Numbered from the stretch's first letter, positions 22,450 through 31,272 are shown. The stretch is 64,000 nt of DNA from Herbiconiux sp. VKM Ac-1786 (GCF_015350805.1 NZ_JADKSG010000001.1:310001-374000), one strand, 5' to 3'. The notes: generated by a model not told the origin, from the letters alone. Made by a program: numbers and translations.

Positions 22450-24239
22450 GAGCCGCACCGGTCGACGGCTCCCGGCAGCAGCACGTCGACGAAGGACTGC
22501 GACGCGGTGTCGATCAGTCCGAGTTCGGTGAGCCCGAGGTCGGGCACGACGTAGAGGCCCACGAACGACAGGATGATGTACGGCGAGGGGATGTGGCAGC
22601 CGAGGGCGTGGGTTGCGGCGTGGGCGCGCTGCAGAGCATCCGCCGTCTCTTCGAACGGGGCGGCGCTCATCATGCCACCGACGGGCAGGGCCACTCGGCC
22701 GACCACCTCGCCCCTGCCGTCGACCGTGACGAAGCCGCCGCCCATGGTGCGCAGCTCTTCGACGGCCCGGAGCATCGCGGCGTCGTCGACCCCGACGACG
22801 GCGATGTTCATGTTCGGGCAGTTCATCGTGATGGCGACGGCCCCCTCGCGCAGCCCGAAGCCCTGCACGAAGCCGATGCCGGTCTCGGCCGAGCCGTGGT
22901 GCCGGTCGACGACCGCGATCTTCAGCACGTCGGCCGACGGGTCGGTCTGCACCAGGTCGTCGACGACTCGCAGCTCGGCCTCGAACTCGCGCTTGAAGTA
23001 GCCCTTGTACATCGCCATGGCGCGCACGCGGGCCTCGTCGCCGCTCGCGGGCACGGCGAACATCGCGGGGTCGAGCACCTCGGGCAGGTGCACGGTTCCG
23101 GATGCCCAGTCCGGCAGTTCATCGTCGTTCTCGAACAGTGCCTGGCCGTCGCGGGCGGCCACCCGGCCCTCGACGACGACCACCGAGGGTCGCACCTCGG
23201 CGAGCTCGGGGATGATCTGCAGATCGGCCAGGCGCGACGGGGCGAGGAGCCCCAGCACCTGGTCGAGGCGGTAGTAGGCGGCGGGCTGCGTGGTGGCCAT
23301 GCGGTAGGCCAGCTGCGGGTCGACGCCGAAGCGGATGGCCTGGCGGACGTGGTGGTCGATGTGCCCCTCGATGTGCAGGTCGAGGGCGTGCTTGTCGTCG
23401 GCGCAGAAGCAGAGGCTGCGGAGTGCGGGGGCGACCCGGTCGAGGTCGGCGAAGATCGGCACGGTGTTGTCGGTGAGGGAGGCTCCCATGATCGTGATCA
23501 TCGCACCGAGGCGCACGCGCTCCAGCACCTCGTCGACGGTCGCGGAGTTGTGGTCGTCGCCGACACCCGCGGCGAGGTAGCCCCAGAGCGACTCCTCGGT
23601 CTGGGCGGCGGTGTGGCCGGTGATGCGACGGCCGGCGACGAGCGCCTCGCGGAAGCGGCCGGTCGAGACCTCGCCGTAGTCGAAGGGGTTGCCCTCGCCG
23701 AGGGTGGTGGTGACCGGGTCCCAGAGGCGGGCTCGCACGACCTCCTCGGGGATGACCGCACCGCCGTGTTCCAGGGTGGGCGAGGCGGGGGTCGTGGGCG
23801 AGACCTGCTGGAAGACGTGCAGCGGGGTGCCGGTGCTGAGCAGGAGGTCCATGCCGCGGGCGCCCCAGACGTTGGCGGCGCCGTTCGGGTCGGTCAGCAC
23901 GGTGCCGGTGCCGCGGGCGACGCTGAGGCGGGCGAGCTCGCCCGGGGTGAGGTTCGTGTACTCGATGTGCAGGTGGGCGTCGATGAAGGTCGGCACGACG
24001 TAGGAGCCGGTGGCGTCGATCTCCTCGACTTCGGGCCCGGCGGGCACGTGGTTCCAGGGGGTCAGGGTCGCGATGTGGCGGCCGGCGATGACCACGTCGC
24101 GCTCGAGCCACTCCTCGGTGCCGGGCGACTGCACCAGGCCGCCGCGCACGATCAGATCGGGGCGCTCGGTGCCGGAGGCGACGGCCCGCAGGCGGCCGAG
24201 CTCGGCGGCCGTGGGGTAGAGGTCGGTCAGCTCGGTCAT
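22446..24239 (-). CDS. ade: Adenine deaminase
   Basis: The 597-residue amidohydrolase matches adenine deaminase (AdeC type) in size and motifs: SYVVPTFIDAHLHIEYTNLTPGEL with the first metal-binding HxH, GTGTVLTDPNG, later GHTAAQTEESLWGYLAAGVGDDHNS, and a second domain with DRHHGSAETGIGFVQGFGL and VGGMMS. The usual SSMMTP of the family is replaced by EYTNLTP. It converts adenine to hypoxanthine and ammonia, using iron or manganese. Being inside the transporter operon (ATGA and GTGA joins) shows that imported purines are deaminated at once. Confidence 0.88.
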   Translation of the reverse strand: MTELTDLYPTAAELGRLRAVASGTERPDLIVRGGLVQSPGTEEWLERDVVIAGRHIATLTPWNHVPAGPEVEEIDATGSYVVPTFIDAHLHIEYTNLTPGELARLSVARGTGTVLTDPNGAANVWGARGMDLLLSTGTPLHVFQQVSPTTPASPTLEHGGAVIPEEVVRARLWDPVTTTLGEGNPFDYGEVSTGRFREALVAGRRITGHTAAQTEESLWGYLAAGVGDDHNSATVDEVLERVRLGAMITIMGASLTDNTVPIFADLDRVAPALRSLCFCADDKHALDLHIEGHIDHHVRQAIRFGVDPQLAYRMATTQPAAYYRLDQVLGLLAPSRLADLQIIPELAEVRPSVVVVEGRVAARDGQALFENDDELPDWASGTVHLPEVLDPAMFAVPASGDEARVRAMAMYKGYFKREFEAELRVVDDLVQTDPSADVLKIAVVDRHHGSAETGIGFVQGFGLREGAVAITMNCPNMNIAVVGVDDAAMLRAVEELRTMGGGFVTVDGRGEVVGRVALPVGGMMSAAPFEETADALQRAHAATHALGCHIPSPYIILSFVGLYVVPDLGLTELGLIDTASQSFVDVLLPGAVDRCGS

Positions 24240-25843
24240 GGTGCGGGCTCCTCGGGCAGGGTGGGAAGAGGCGTGTCGTCGGCGGGGAGGCCAGCCATGG
24301 CGCGGCCGAGGCGCTCGGTGGTGGCCTCGGCGATGGGGAGGTCGGCGACGATGCGGCCGCCGAACATGACCACGATCCGGTCGGCGACCGCGCGCACCTC
24401 CTCGAGGTCGTGCGAGGCGACGAGCACCGCGGCACCGTCGGCGGCGAGGTCGACCAGACGCTCGCGGATGGCCTGCGCCGCTCGGAGGTCGAGACCCTGG
24501 GTCGGCCCGTACGCGAGCACGGCGCTCGGGGTCTGCGCGCCGCCGAGCTCTCGGGCGGCGAGCAGCTTCTGCTGGTTGCCTCCGGAGAGGCCGGCCGCGA
24601 GGAGCTCGGGGCGGGCCGGGCGCACGTCGAAGGCCGCGAGGCGGGCGGCGGGTGCCGACGCGTCGTCGGAGCCCTGGACGGGTGGCCGCGCATCCGCTCG
24701 CCCGCCCCGCGCGCTGGAGTAGACCGCGAGGTTCTCGCGGAGGCTCATGGTGGGCACGACGGCGTCGCGGCGGTCCTCCGGAATCCAGGCGAGGCCTGCA
24801 GCCCGGAGAGTGCTAGCCGTCGCCCCGCCGCGTTCGGCGGCGGCGGTCGAAGCGCGGCTGCCGGTGATCGTGACGGTGCGGGAGCCGTCGAGCGTGACCG
24901 TGCCCGAGCTCGGCGGCACGAAGCCGGCGAGCACATCGAGCAGCAGGTTCTGGCCACTGCCGGCGACACCGGCGAGGCCCACGACCTCCCCCGCGTGCAC
25001 CGCGAGATCGACCCGGTCGAGGCCCGCGTCGCGGGTCGATCGGGCGACGACGGCTTCGGCCCGCAGTGTGGCGCCCCCGCGGGCCCGGGCTGCGCGGGGG
25101 GCGAGCTCGGGCAGCTCCCCCACCATCAGGCGGGCGATCTCGGCCGGCTGCAGCCCGGTCGCCGAGCCGTGGTGCACCTCGAGGCCGTGCGAGAGCACCG
25201 TGAGGTCGTCGGCCACCTGGCGCACCTCGTCGAGGCGGTGGGTGATCAGCACGATCGCGGTGCCGAGCTCGCAGAGCGAGCGGAGGTGCTCGAACAGCCC
25301 GCCCACCTCGAGCGGACCCAGGCTCGCCGTCGGCTCGTCGAGGATGAGCGTGTGGGCGCCCTCGGCCAACGCCACCACGATCTCGCCGAGCTGCCGGTGG
25401 GAGTGGGTGAGCGAGGAGGTGGGGGCGTCGAGGTCGACCTCGACGCGGGCCCGGTCGAGGGTCGCGGCGAGCAGGGAGCGCGCCGAGCGCCGGTTGACGA
25501 ACGGCCGGGAGCCGACGACGAGGTAGTTCTCGACGAGACTGAGCTCCCCCACGAGGCTGAGCTGCTGGGGCACCATGTTGATGCCGCGGCGCTTTGCCTC
25601 GGCCCGGTCGCGCGGGGCGTAGGGCGCCCCGCCGAGGGTCATCATGCCGCTCGTCGGCGGCTCGATGCCCGCGAGCACCTTCGCCAGGGTCGACTTGCCG
25701 GCCCCGTTCTCGCCGACCAGGGCGTGCACCGCGCCGGGGCGCACAATGATCGACACGTCGTGCAGCGCCCGAACCGGGCCGTAGCTCTTGGAGACGGACC
25801 GCGCCTCGACGGCGCGGCCCGACTCCTGGGGTGAGATGGTCAT
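24236..25843 (-). CDS. ABC nucleoside transporter ATPase, two fused domains (NupO-like)
   Basis: The 535-residue ATPase has two ABC domains. Domain 1: Walker A GENGAGKST, LTHSHRQLGEIVVALA in place of the signature, Walker B TLILDEPTASL. Domain 2: GVAGSGQNLLLDV replaces the P-loop lysine, signature LSGGNQQKLLAARELG, then VLAYGPTQGLDL in place of the Walker B acidic pair. Such asymmetry is normal for this family. It energises import with the two permeases and the BMP lipoprotein. Its ATG 25843 overlaps the lipoprotein stop by one base (TGATG). Confidence 0.92.
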   Translation of the reverse strand: MTISPQESGRAVEARSVSKSYGPVRALHDVSIIVRPGAVHALVGENGAGKSTLAKVLAGIEPPTSGMMTLGGAPYAPRDRAEAKRRGINMVPQQLSLVGELSLVENYLVVGSRPFVNRRSARSLLAATLDRARVEVDLDAPTSSLTHSHRQLGEIVVALAEGAHTLILDEPTASLGPLEVGGLFEHLRSLCELGTAIVLITHRLDEVRQVADDLTVLSHGLEVHHGSATGLQPAEIARLMVGELPELAPRAARARGGATLRAEAVVARSTRDAGLDRVDLAVHAGEVVGLAGVAGSGQNLLLDVLAGFVPPSSGTVTLDGSRTVTITGSRASTAAAERGGATASTLRAAGLAWIPEDRRDAVVPTMSLRENLAVYSSARGGRADARPPVQGSDDASAPAARLAAFDVRPARPELLAAGLSGGNQQKLLAARELGGAQTPSAVLAYGPTQGLDLRAAQAIRERLVDLAADGAAVLVASHDLEEVRAVADRIVVMFGGRIVADLPIAEATTERLGRAMAGLPADDTPLPTLPEEPAP

Positions 25844-26865
25844 CAGCCGATCGTGACGGATCCGTCGTTGATGCCTGCGATGACCTCGTCGACCTTGGCC
25901 GCAGCCTCGGCGGGGACCTTTCCGCCGACGTCGTTGATCGGGTCGAAGACGATGCCGCCGTTCGCCAGCGTCGAGGTCACGCCCTTGCCGCCGAAGCCGC
26001 CGTCGGCGACCTCCTCGACCCAGGCCTTGACGATCGGGTACATGTCGAGGTCGACGGTCGAGACGTTGTTCGCCAGGGCGGCGTCGCCACCGGCGGAGGA
26101 CACGCCGACGCTCAGCACCCCGCCGTCGGCGGCGGCCGAGCCGACACCCGCGGCGATGCCGTCACCGGTCGTGTAGACGAGCTTCGCGCCCTGACCGATC
26201 AGGCCGGTGGTCGCCGCGGCGGCCGCCTGGGCGTCGTCGAAGCTGCCGGCGTAGACGACCGGCAGGAACTCGGCCGCGGGGTTCGCCGCGGTCACGCCCT
26301 GCTGGAAGAAGGCGTCGGTCGCGGTGACGAAGTCGAGCTCCAGGCTCTCGACGCGGCCGATCGGCGAAGCACCGGTGGCACCCGCGATGTAGCCGGAGAG
26401 GTAGCCGACCTCGGGGGTGCTGTAGGTCCAGGTCTCGACGTTATCGGTGTACTTCTCGAGGATGTCGGGGCCGCCCGACGCGGTGAACTTCACGTCGGGG
26501 AAGGTCTCGGCGACCGAGAACACGGCGTCGCCGAGCTCGATGCCGTGGCCGATGATCAGGTCGTAGCCCTGGCTGGCGAAGTCGGCGATGACCGGTTCGC
26601 TCTCGGCCGGGTCGCTCATCTGGTCGCGGAGCTCGTAGTCGATCAGCCCCTCGTCCTTCAGCTTCTCGAGCGCATCCGCCAGCGACTGGTTGAAGGCGCC
26701 GTCGTTCGTGTTGCCGGGGGTCAGGGCACCGACCTTGATCACGTCGTCGGCGGCGGGGGTGGAGGAGTCGCTCGAGGCCGACGATCCGGAGCTGCAGCCC
26801 GCGAGGGCGAGTCCGGCGACGGTGATCAGGGCGGCGGCCGGGAGGAGGGAGGCGCGGCGTCTCAT
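25843..26865 (-). CDS. BMP-family nucleoside-binding lipoprotein
   Basis: The 340-residue protein has a lipoprotein signal (LALAGCSSGS), a Ser-rich linker and the basic membrane protein (BMP/PnrA) fold: VIKVGALTPGNTNDGAFNQS, YDLIIGHGIELGDAVFSVAETFPDVKF, GYLSGYIAGATG, and GAKLVYTTGDGIAAGVGSAAADGGV. PnrA relatives bind purine nucleosides, which fits the adjacent deaminases. AAAGGA precedes ATG 26865. It is the receptor of this ABC importer. The promoter region upstream is a G-rich repeat block. Confidence 0.93.
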   Translation of the reverse strand: MRRRASLLPAAALITVAGLALAGCSSGSSASSDSSTPAADDVIKVGALTPGNTNDGAFNQSLADALEKLKDEGLIDYELRDQMSDPAESEPVIADFASQGYDLIIGHGIELGDAVFSVAETFPDVKFTASGGPDILEKYTDNVETWTYSTPEVGYLSGYIAGATGASPIGRVESLELDFVTATDAFFQQGVTAANPAAEFLPVVYAGSFDDAQAAAAATTGLIGQGAKLVYTTGDGIAAGVGSAAADGGVLSVGVSSAGGDAALANNVSTVDLDMYPIVKAWVEEVADGGFGGKGVTSTLANGGIVFDPINDVGGKVPAEAAAKVDEVIAGINDGSVTIG

Positions 26866-26900
26866 GGTGGTCCTTTCGGGGAGGCGGTGCAGGGGTGGGG

Positions 26901-26966
26901 TGGTGCGGCGGTGGGGTGGGTGGTGCTGCGTGGTGCGGTGAGCGGGTGGTGCGGTGGGTGGTGCGG
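26901..26966 (+). repeat. G-rich low-complexity repeat upstream of BMP gene
   Basis: The 117-base gap between the BMP gene and the preceding secreted-protein gene is largely made of TGGTGCGG and GGGTGG units: TGGTGCGG occurs four times (26901, 26931, 26947, 26959) with a TGGTGCTG variant at 26921. Several runs of three or four G could fold as a G-quadruplex on the non-transcribed strand. No clear promoter is seen in it, so the BMP gene may be read from upstream. Confidence 0.65.
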
Positions 26967-26982
26967 CGCGCCGGGGCGCGGG

Positions 26983-27681
26983 TCAGCGGGCCTCGTCGAC
27001 CAGGCCCTCGGCGAGGGTCGGTCCGACGAAGGCATCACTGTCGCTCGACCAGTGACCGAGCAGGGCGCCCGTCGCGGTCGAGAAGCAGGGGTCGAGGGTC
27101 ACCACGGTGGGCGGGTCGAGGGGGTGCAGGCCGGCGTCCGAGACGCAGACGACCGGATGCCCGTGCAGCGTCCTGGCGACGCCCCACTCGGGCAGCCCAC
27201 CCCGACGCTCGGCCGCGAGCAGCGCCGCCTGGGACAGGAAACCGCGGAGGCCGGGGTCGTCGGCGCAGCGCTCGGGTGCTTTCGTGCATCCGTCGACCCA
27301 GCGGACCGTGCCGTCGGCGTCGAGGTGCACCGAGCTCGACTGGACGCCGAGCGGGCTGTTGCCCTGGGCCACGACGTCGATGGTGAGGGCGTAGTCGTCG
27401 CCGGTGCGGGTGGAGGTGATGTGCTCGACGTAGAGGGGCTCGGACTTGGTGCCGGTGACGCGGTAGGCGTCGGGCCAGGTGGCGAGGAGCGGTGCGAGCG
27501 CGACGGCGGAGCCGTCGGCCGCGGTGGTAGCGGCGGCCGACCCGGTGATGGTGGCCGCCGCGGTGGGCGCCTCTGCGCGCGACGGGGCCGCCGCCAGCAC
27601 CACGACGGAGGCGACCGCCATCGCGACGAGACCGAGGGCTAGGGCCGCCGGTCGCACCGCGCCGGTCGGGAGCGGGGTCAT
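26983..27681 (-). CDS. Hypothetical secreted or membrane-anchored protein
   Basis: I do not recognise this 232-residue protein. A hydrophobic N-terminus (ALALGLVAMAVASVVVLAAAPSRA) looks like a signal peptide or anchor, followed by an Ala/Thr-rich stretch and an extracellular domain with four cysteines (DGCTKAPERC, VVCVSD, LDPCF) that may form disulfides, and a Trp-rich C-terminal part. ATG 27681 overlaps the adenosine deaminase stop (ATGA), so it is translated with that enzyme. Its job in the purine operon is unknown. Confidence 0.8.
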   Translation of the reverse strand: MTPLPTGAVRPAALALGLVAMAVASVVVLAAAPSRAEAPTAAATITGSAAATTAADGSAVALAPLLATWPDAYRVTGTKSEPLYVEHITSTRTGDDYALTIDVVAQGNSPLGVQSSSVHLDADGTVRWVDGCTKAPERCADDPGLRGFLSQAALLAAERRGGLPEWGVARTLHGHPVVCVSDAGLHPLDPPTVVTLDPCFSTATGALLGHWSSDSDAFVGPTLAEGLVDEAR

Positions 27682-28805
27682 GGCGTGCCCCCGGGCACCG
27701 CGGCCGTGAGGGCGGGGGTCAGCGCCTCGAGCTCGGCCAACAGCTCGCGCTTGAGGTCGTCGTCGGCGAAGGAGGCGCGGATGGACTCGGCGGCGAAACG
27801 GGCGAGCTGCGCACGGTCGAAGCCGTAGACCTCGGCGGCGACGGCCCAGTCCTCGTCGATGGTGCAGGCGAGTGGTGCCGGGTCGTCGGTGTTGAGTGTC
27901 ACCCGCACGCCGGCCTCGACGAGCAGAGGCAGCGGATGCGACGCCCAGTCGGGGTAGAGACCCAGGGTCACGTTGGAGCGGGGGCAGATGCCGAGCGGGA
28001 CGTCGTCGTCGATCAGCCGCTGGATGAGGGCCGGATCCTCGATCGATCGCACCCCGTGGTCGATGCGTTCGGCGTGCAGGAGGTCGAGGGCGTCCCAGAC
28101 GCCCTCCGGCCCGCTCGACTCCCCCGCGTGCACCGTGCGGCGGAGCCCCGCCGACTCGGCGAGACGGAAGGCGCCGCGGAACTTCTCGCCGGTGCGGCCG
28201 CTGGCCTTCTCGTCGCCATCGACGCTCACGGCGACCACGCGGGCCGGGCGCCGGTCGACGAGATCGCCGATCAGCTGCTCGGCCTCGGCCGCGCTCTGAC
28301 CGCGGAGCAGCGAGTACGCGATGTTCGCGGAGCCCAGGCCGTCCTGCTCGGCCTCGTCGAAGCCGGCGGCGAGCGCCTCCAGCAGGGTGATCTCGCGGCC
28401 GCGCCAGGCGTTCCAGTGCGTCGGGTTCACGATGACGTCGGAGTAGCGGACGCCCGAGGCCGTCTGGCGAGCGGCAAAGGAGTACGCCACCCGCGCGGCC
28501 TGCTCGGCGCTGCGCACCAGCCCGCACTGCCAGTCGAGGAAGCGGAGGAACCCGCTCAGCCCCGCGCCGCCGACGCCGTGCGCAGTGCCGCCGGTGCTCA
28601 CCTCGGGACGGGTGAAGCCGTCATGGGTGCTGACGTCGAAGATCGTGGCGGCCGGGCCGGGGAGGGCGACGCCGTTCTCCTTCGCGAGCCGCAGGATGTC
28701 CCCGAGCGCGAAGGTGCCCTCGAGGTGCACGTGCACCTCGGCCTTCGGCAGCAGCCGGATCTCCTGCTCGTCGATGCGAGCGGGAGCGGCGTCGGAGTGG
28801 AGCAT
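27678..28805 (-). CDS. add: Adenosine deaminase
   Basis: The 375-residue enzyme has the adenosine deaminase zinc-site motifs: LPKAEVHVHLEGTF (HxH), RVVAVSVDGDE, LRRTVHAGESSGPEG (HAGE with catalytic Glu), AERIDHGVRS and CPRSNVTLGLYPDW, then VTLNTDDPA. It converts adenosine to inosine. An N-terminal extension of the frame to 29234 is not real; ATG 28805 begins MLHSDAAPARIDEQEI with GAAGGG upstream. It heads the leftward purine operon (deaminase, secreted protein, BMP, ATPase, adenine deaminase, two permeases, GntR). Confidence 0.92.
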   Translation of the reverse strand: MLHSDAAPARIDEQEIRLLPKAEVHVHLEGTFALGDILRLAKENGVALPGPAATIFDVSTHDGFTRPEVSTGGTAHGVGGAGLSGFLRFLDWQCGLVRSAEQAARVAYSFAARQTASGVRYSDVIVNPTHWNAWRGREITLLEALAAGFDEAEQDGLGSANIAYSLLRGQSAAEAEQLIGDLVDRRPARVVAVSVDGDEKASGRTGEKFRGAFRLAESAGLRRTVHAGESSGPEGVWDALDLLHAERIDHGVRSIEDPALIQRLIDDDVPLGICPRSNVTLGLYPDWASHPLPLLVEAGVRVTLNTDDPAPLACTIDEDWAVAAEVYGFDRAQLARFAAESIRASFADDDLKRELLAELEALTPALTAAVPGGTP

Positions 28806-28873
28806 TCTGGCCCTTCGGTAGGCGGCGGCACGGTCGTAGCCGCGGTGTTCCAGCAGGCTAACCGCCGGTCGCG

Positions 28874-28887
28874 ACTTGTTCACAAGT
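28874..28887. promoter_or_regulatory. Palindromic operator ACTTGT-TC-ACAAGT
   Basis: A 14-base inverted repeat with six-base arms lies about 70 bases upstream of the adenosine deaminase start, in the divergent gap with the nucleoside deaminase gene. It resembles CTTGTATACAAG-type GntR sites. The GntR regulator of this cluster (19680-20420) is the natural candidate to bind it. Confidence 0.6.
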
Positions 28888-28979
28888 TGTACGGGAGTTG
28901 TAGCAGGACCGTAACGCCGCCGTAACACTTCGTCGTAATACCGGGGTTCGTCTACACTCGCTGTGATCTGTCCAACCGT

Positions 28980-28991
28980 CTTGTGTACATG
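28980..28991 (+). promoter_or_regulatory. Second GntR-like half-symmetric site and promoter of the deaminase
   Basis: CTTGTGTACATG matches CTTGTATACAAG at 10 of 12 positions. It lies between a likely -10 (TACACT, 28953-28958) and the GGAGG ribosome site of the nucleoside deaminase, so binding here would block elongation or initiation. Together with 28874-28887 it gives one site for each divergent gene. Confidence 0.5.
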
Positions 28992-29001
28992 TGGAGGTCT
29001 G

Positions 29002-29478
29002 ATGAACGACACCGACACCCGACTTCTGCGCGAGAGCCTGCGGGTCGCAGCGGAGTCCCGTGACTCGGGCCGCCATCCCTTCGGCGCCCTGGTCACCGAT
29101 GCCACGGGCACGATCGTGGCCGAGGCCGGCAACGACTCGCTTCCGCCCACCGGCGACCCCACCCAGCACGCCGAGCTGCGCGCGGTCGCGCTCGCGTTCC
29201 GCCGGCTCGGCGCCGAGGGCATGGCCGGCAGCACGCTCTACACCAGTGCCGAACCGTGCGCGATGTGCTCGGGGGCCGTCTACTGGACGGGCGTCGACCG
29301 CGTCGTCTACGCCCTCTCGGAGCACCGGCTGCTCGAGCTCACCGGCGACCACCCCGAGAACCCGACCTTCTCGCTCCCCTGCCGCGAGGTCTTCGCCCGC
29401 GGCCAGCGCCGCATCGAGGTCTCGGGCCCCCACCTCGAGGACGAGGCGTCAGTGGTGCACGAGGACTTCTGGGTCTAG
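29002..29478 (+). CDS. Cytidine/deoxycytidylate-type nucleoside or guanine deaminase
   Basis: The 158-residue zinc deaminase shows H56-A-E58 (TQHAELRA) and P85-C-A-M-C89 (AEPCAMCSGA), the metal ligands and catalytic Glu. The length and the pattern FGALVTDATGTIVAEAGND resemble guanine deaminase (GuaD of Bacillus) and the tRNA-adenosine deaminase TadA; the location beside adenosine and adenine deaminases favours a purine base or nucleoside. GGAGG lies before ATG 29002. The last 4 bases overlap the convergent amidohydrolase gene. Confidence 0.88.
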   Translation: MNDTDTRLLRESLRVAAESRDSGRHPFGALVTDATGTIVAEAGNDSLPPTGDPTQHAELRAVALAFRRLGAEGMAGSTLYTSAEPCAMCSGAVYWTGVDRVVYALSEHRLLELTGDHPENPTFSLPCREVFARGQRRIEVSGPHLEDEASVVHEDFWV

Positions 29479-30689
29479 GAACCGGGCAGGCGGCCGGCCA
29501 GTACGCGTCCGCGCGCCACGACCGCGACGATGCGGTCGGGCGCCAGCGCGTCGAGGTCCTCCCACGGGCGGCCCCGCACGACGACGAAGTCGGCGGCGAG
29601 CCCCTCCGCGAGCCGTCCGATGCGGTCGCCGTGGCCGAGCGCGTCGGCGGCGTCCGAGGTGGCGGCGACCAGCGCCCGCGAGGCGTCCCAGCCGAACAGC
29701 CGGCTCATCGCCCGCAGCTCGTCGAGCTGGCCGCCGTGCCGCACGAAGCGGCCGTTCGCATCCGTGCCGAGCACGAACCGCACACCGGCACGGGCGGCCT
29801 CGCGGAACACCGCGTCGCGCCCGGCCACGACCGCCCGCGCCTTCGCGGCGGCCTCGGGGCGGATGCCCGGCCCGCCGGCCGCGACCAGGTCGTTGATCAG
29901 CAGCGTCGGGCTCACCGGTATGTTGGCCGCGACCAGCGCCGGGAACTGCTCCGGAGTCATCCCGGTACCGTGCTCGATCGAGTCGACACCCTCCTCGAGG
30001 GCGATCGCTATGCCCTCGGCCGTGTGGCTGTGGGCGGCGACGAGCATCCCCAGCGCGTGCGCCTCGTCGACGGTCGCCGCGATCTCGGCCCGCGTCTGGT
30101 TGCGCCAGCCCACCTGGTCGCCCATCGAGAAGATGCCGCCGCTGGTGTAGAGCTTGATGCCCGTCGCTCCCTCGCGCGCCCACTGCCGCACGAGCCGCCG
30201 GCACTCGTCGGGCGAGTCGGCGACGGGCGGACGGTCGCGCACCCGCGGCGGCGTGAAGAGGTCGCCGTGCCCCGCGGTCATGCCGACGGGGCCGCTGGCG
30301 AGCAGACGGGGGCCCTCGAGCACGCCCTGGTCGAGCGCCCGCGCCACCGCGATCTGTACGGGCGACGCGGCGAGGTCGCGCAGCGTCGTCACGCCGTGCG
30401 CCGCGAAGCGCAGCGTGTGCGCGGCCACGTGCACCGCCTTTTCCTCGGGCGGTGTGACAAGCGGCCAGGCGTCGCCGGGGCCCGATCCGTCGAGCACGTT
30501 CGTGTCGAGGTGCACGTGGGTGTCGATGAGTCCCGGGATGACGCTGAGCCCCGGGTGACGGTCGCCGGCGGGCGCGAGTGCGGTGATGGAGTCGGGGCCG
30601 CGGTCGCCGGCTGTGGTCCAGGCGAGCCGGGAGGGCCCGAGCATCCGCTCGCCGTTCCAGACCGTGATGCCCTCGAGCGTGCCGTCCAT
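29475..30689 (-). CDS. Metal-dependent amidohydrolase
   Basis: This 404-residue amidohydrolase is of the imidazolonepropionase/prolidase-like group. Metal and catalytic residues appear as PGLIDTHVHLDTN, GATGIKLYTSGG (carboxylated Lys), VAAHSHTAEG, GVDSIEHGTGM and FVLGTDANG. It would hydrolyse a cyclic amide or a peptide-like bond; a purine ring product or N-acyl compound is possible from context but not proven. ATG 30689 follows GAGGGGAA; the longer frame to 31262 overlaps another gene and is rejected. Confidence 0.85.
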   Translation of the reverse strand: MDGTLEGITVWNGERMLGPSRLAWTTAGDRGPDSITALAPAGDRHPGLSVIPGLIDTHVHLDTNVLDGSGPGDAWPLVTPPEEKAVHVAAHTLRFAAHGVTTLRDLAASPVQIAVARALDQGVLEGPRLLASGPVGMTAGHGDLFTPPRVRDRPPVADSPDECRRLVRQWAREGATGIKLYTSGGIFSMGDQVGWRNQTRAEIAATVDEAHALGMLVAAHSHTAEGIAIALEEGVDSIEHGTGMTPEQFPALVAANIPVSPTLLINDLVAAGGPGIRPEAAAKARAVVAGRDAVFREAARAGVRFVLGTDANGRFVRHGGQLDELRAMSRLFGWDASRALVAATSDAADALGHGDRIGRLAEGLAADFVVVRGRPWEDLDALAPDRIVAVVARGRVLAGRLPGS

Positions 30690-30785
30690 CGGGTTCCCCT
30701 CGTTCGCGCGCCCGGGCGGCGCAGGCACCACCCTAGCCACCGGCCGGTGGACGGGCGGGGCACCGACACCTGCGAGAATCGACGG

Positions 30786-31244
30786 ATGTTCGGTAGCGAA
30801 GCGGTCACGGGCCGCACGATCCTCGTGGTGCTCGAGCCGGGCGACCGGGTGCTCGAGGCACTGGTGCAGGCGTGCATCCGCTTCGGGGTGACTGACGGCT
30901 ACGTGCCGGTGTTCCTGGGGGCCTTCCGCGAGCTCACGCTGATCGGGGCGGGCGAGCCGCCGGCCGACGAGGACGAGCCGATGCCCGAGTCGATCACCGT
31001 GCGCAACTGCGAGGGCCACGGCACGGCGAGCGTCGCGCGCGGATCCGACGGGCCGCTCGTGCACCTGCACGCCTCCGTCGGCGCCAAGGGCGACTCGGCG
31101 CGGGCGCACTCGGGGCACGTGCTGTCGGGGGTTGTGCAGTATCCGACCGAGGTCGTGCTGGTCGAGCTGCTGTCGCCGGCGCTCGAACGGCGTCCGAACG
31201 CGAGCGCCCGGGGGCTCGCGACGCTGACGTTCCCGAACGAGTAG
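30786..31244 (+). CDS. PPC-domain (DUF296) protein
   Basis: This 152-residue protein is a single PPC (plants and prokaryotes conserved) domain: TILVVLEPGDRVLEALVQACIRFGVTDGYV, FREL, then HGTASVARGSDGPLVHLHASVGAKG with two histidines, and a final VVLVEL. In bacteria these form trimers with a metal-like site of unknown role; in plants they belong to DNA-binding AHL proteins. GAGAAT six bases before ATG suggests a leaderless message. It diverges from the amidohydrolase. Confidence 0.87.
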   Translation: MFGSEAVTGRTILVVLEPGDRVLEALVQACIRFGVTDGYVPVFLGAFRELTLIGAGEPPADEDEPMPESITVRNCEGHGTASVARGSDGPLVHLHASVGAKGDSARAHSGHVLSGVVQYPTEVVLVELLSPALERRPNASARGLATLTFPNE

Positions 31245-31272
31245 GCGCGCGCGGGCATCCACCCCACCCGAC

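Noticed and set aside
22593-24722. 709-codon plus-strand ORF opposite adenine deaminase
   Set aside because: It is the mirror of a strongly conserved enzyme; composition (Gly/Val/Asp/His repeats) is that of an antisense frame.
30689-31262. Upstream extension of the amidohydrolase frame
   Set aside because: It would run antisense through the well-formed PPC-domain gene; ATG 30689 has its own ribosome site.
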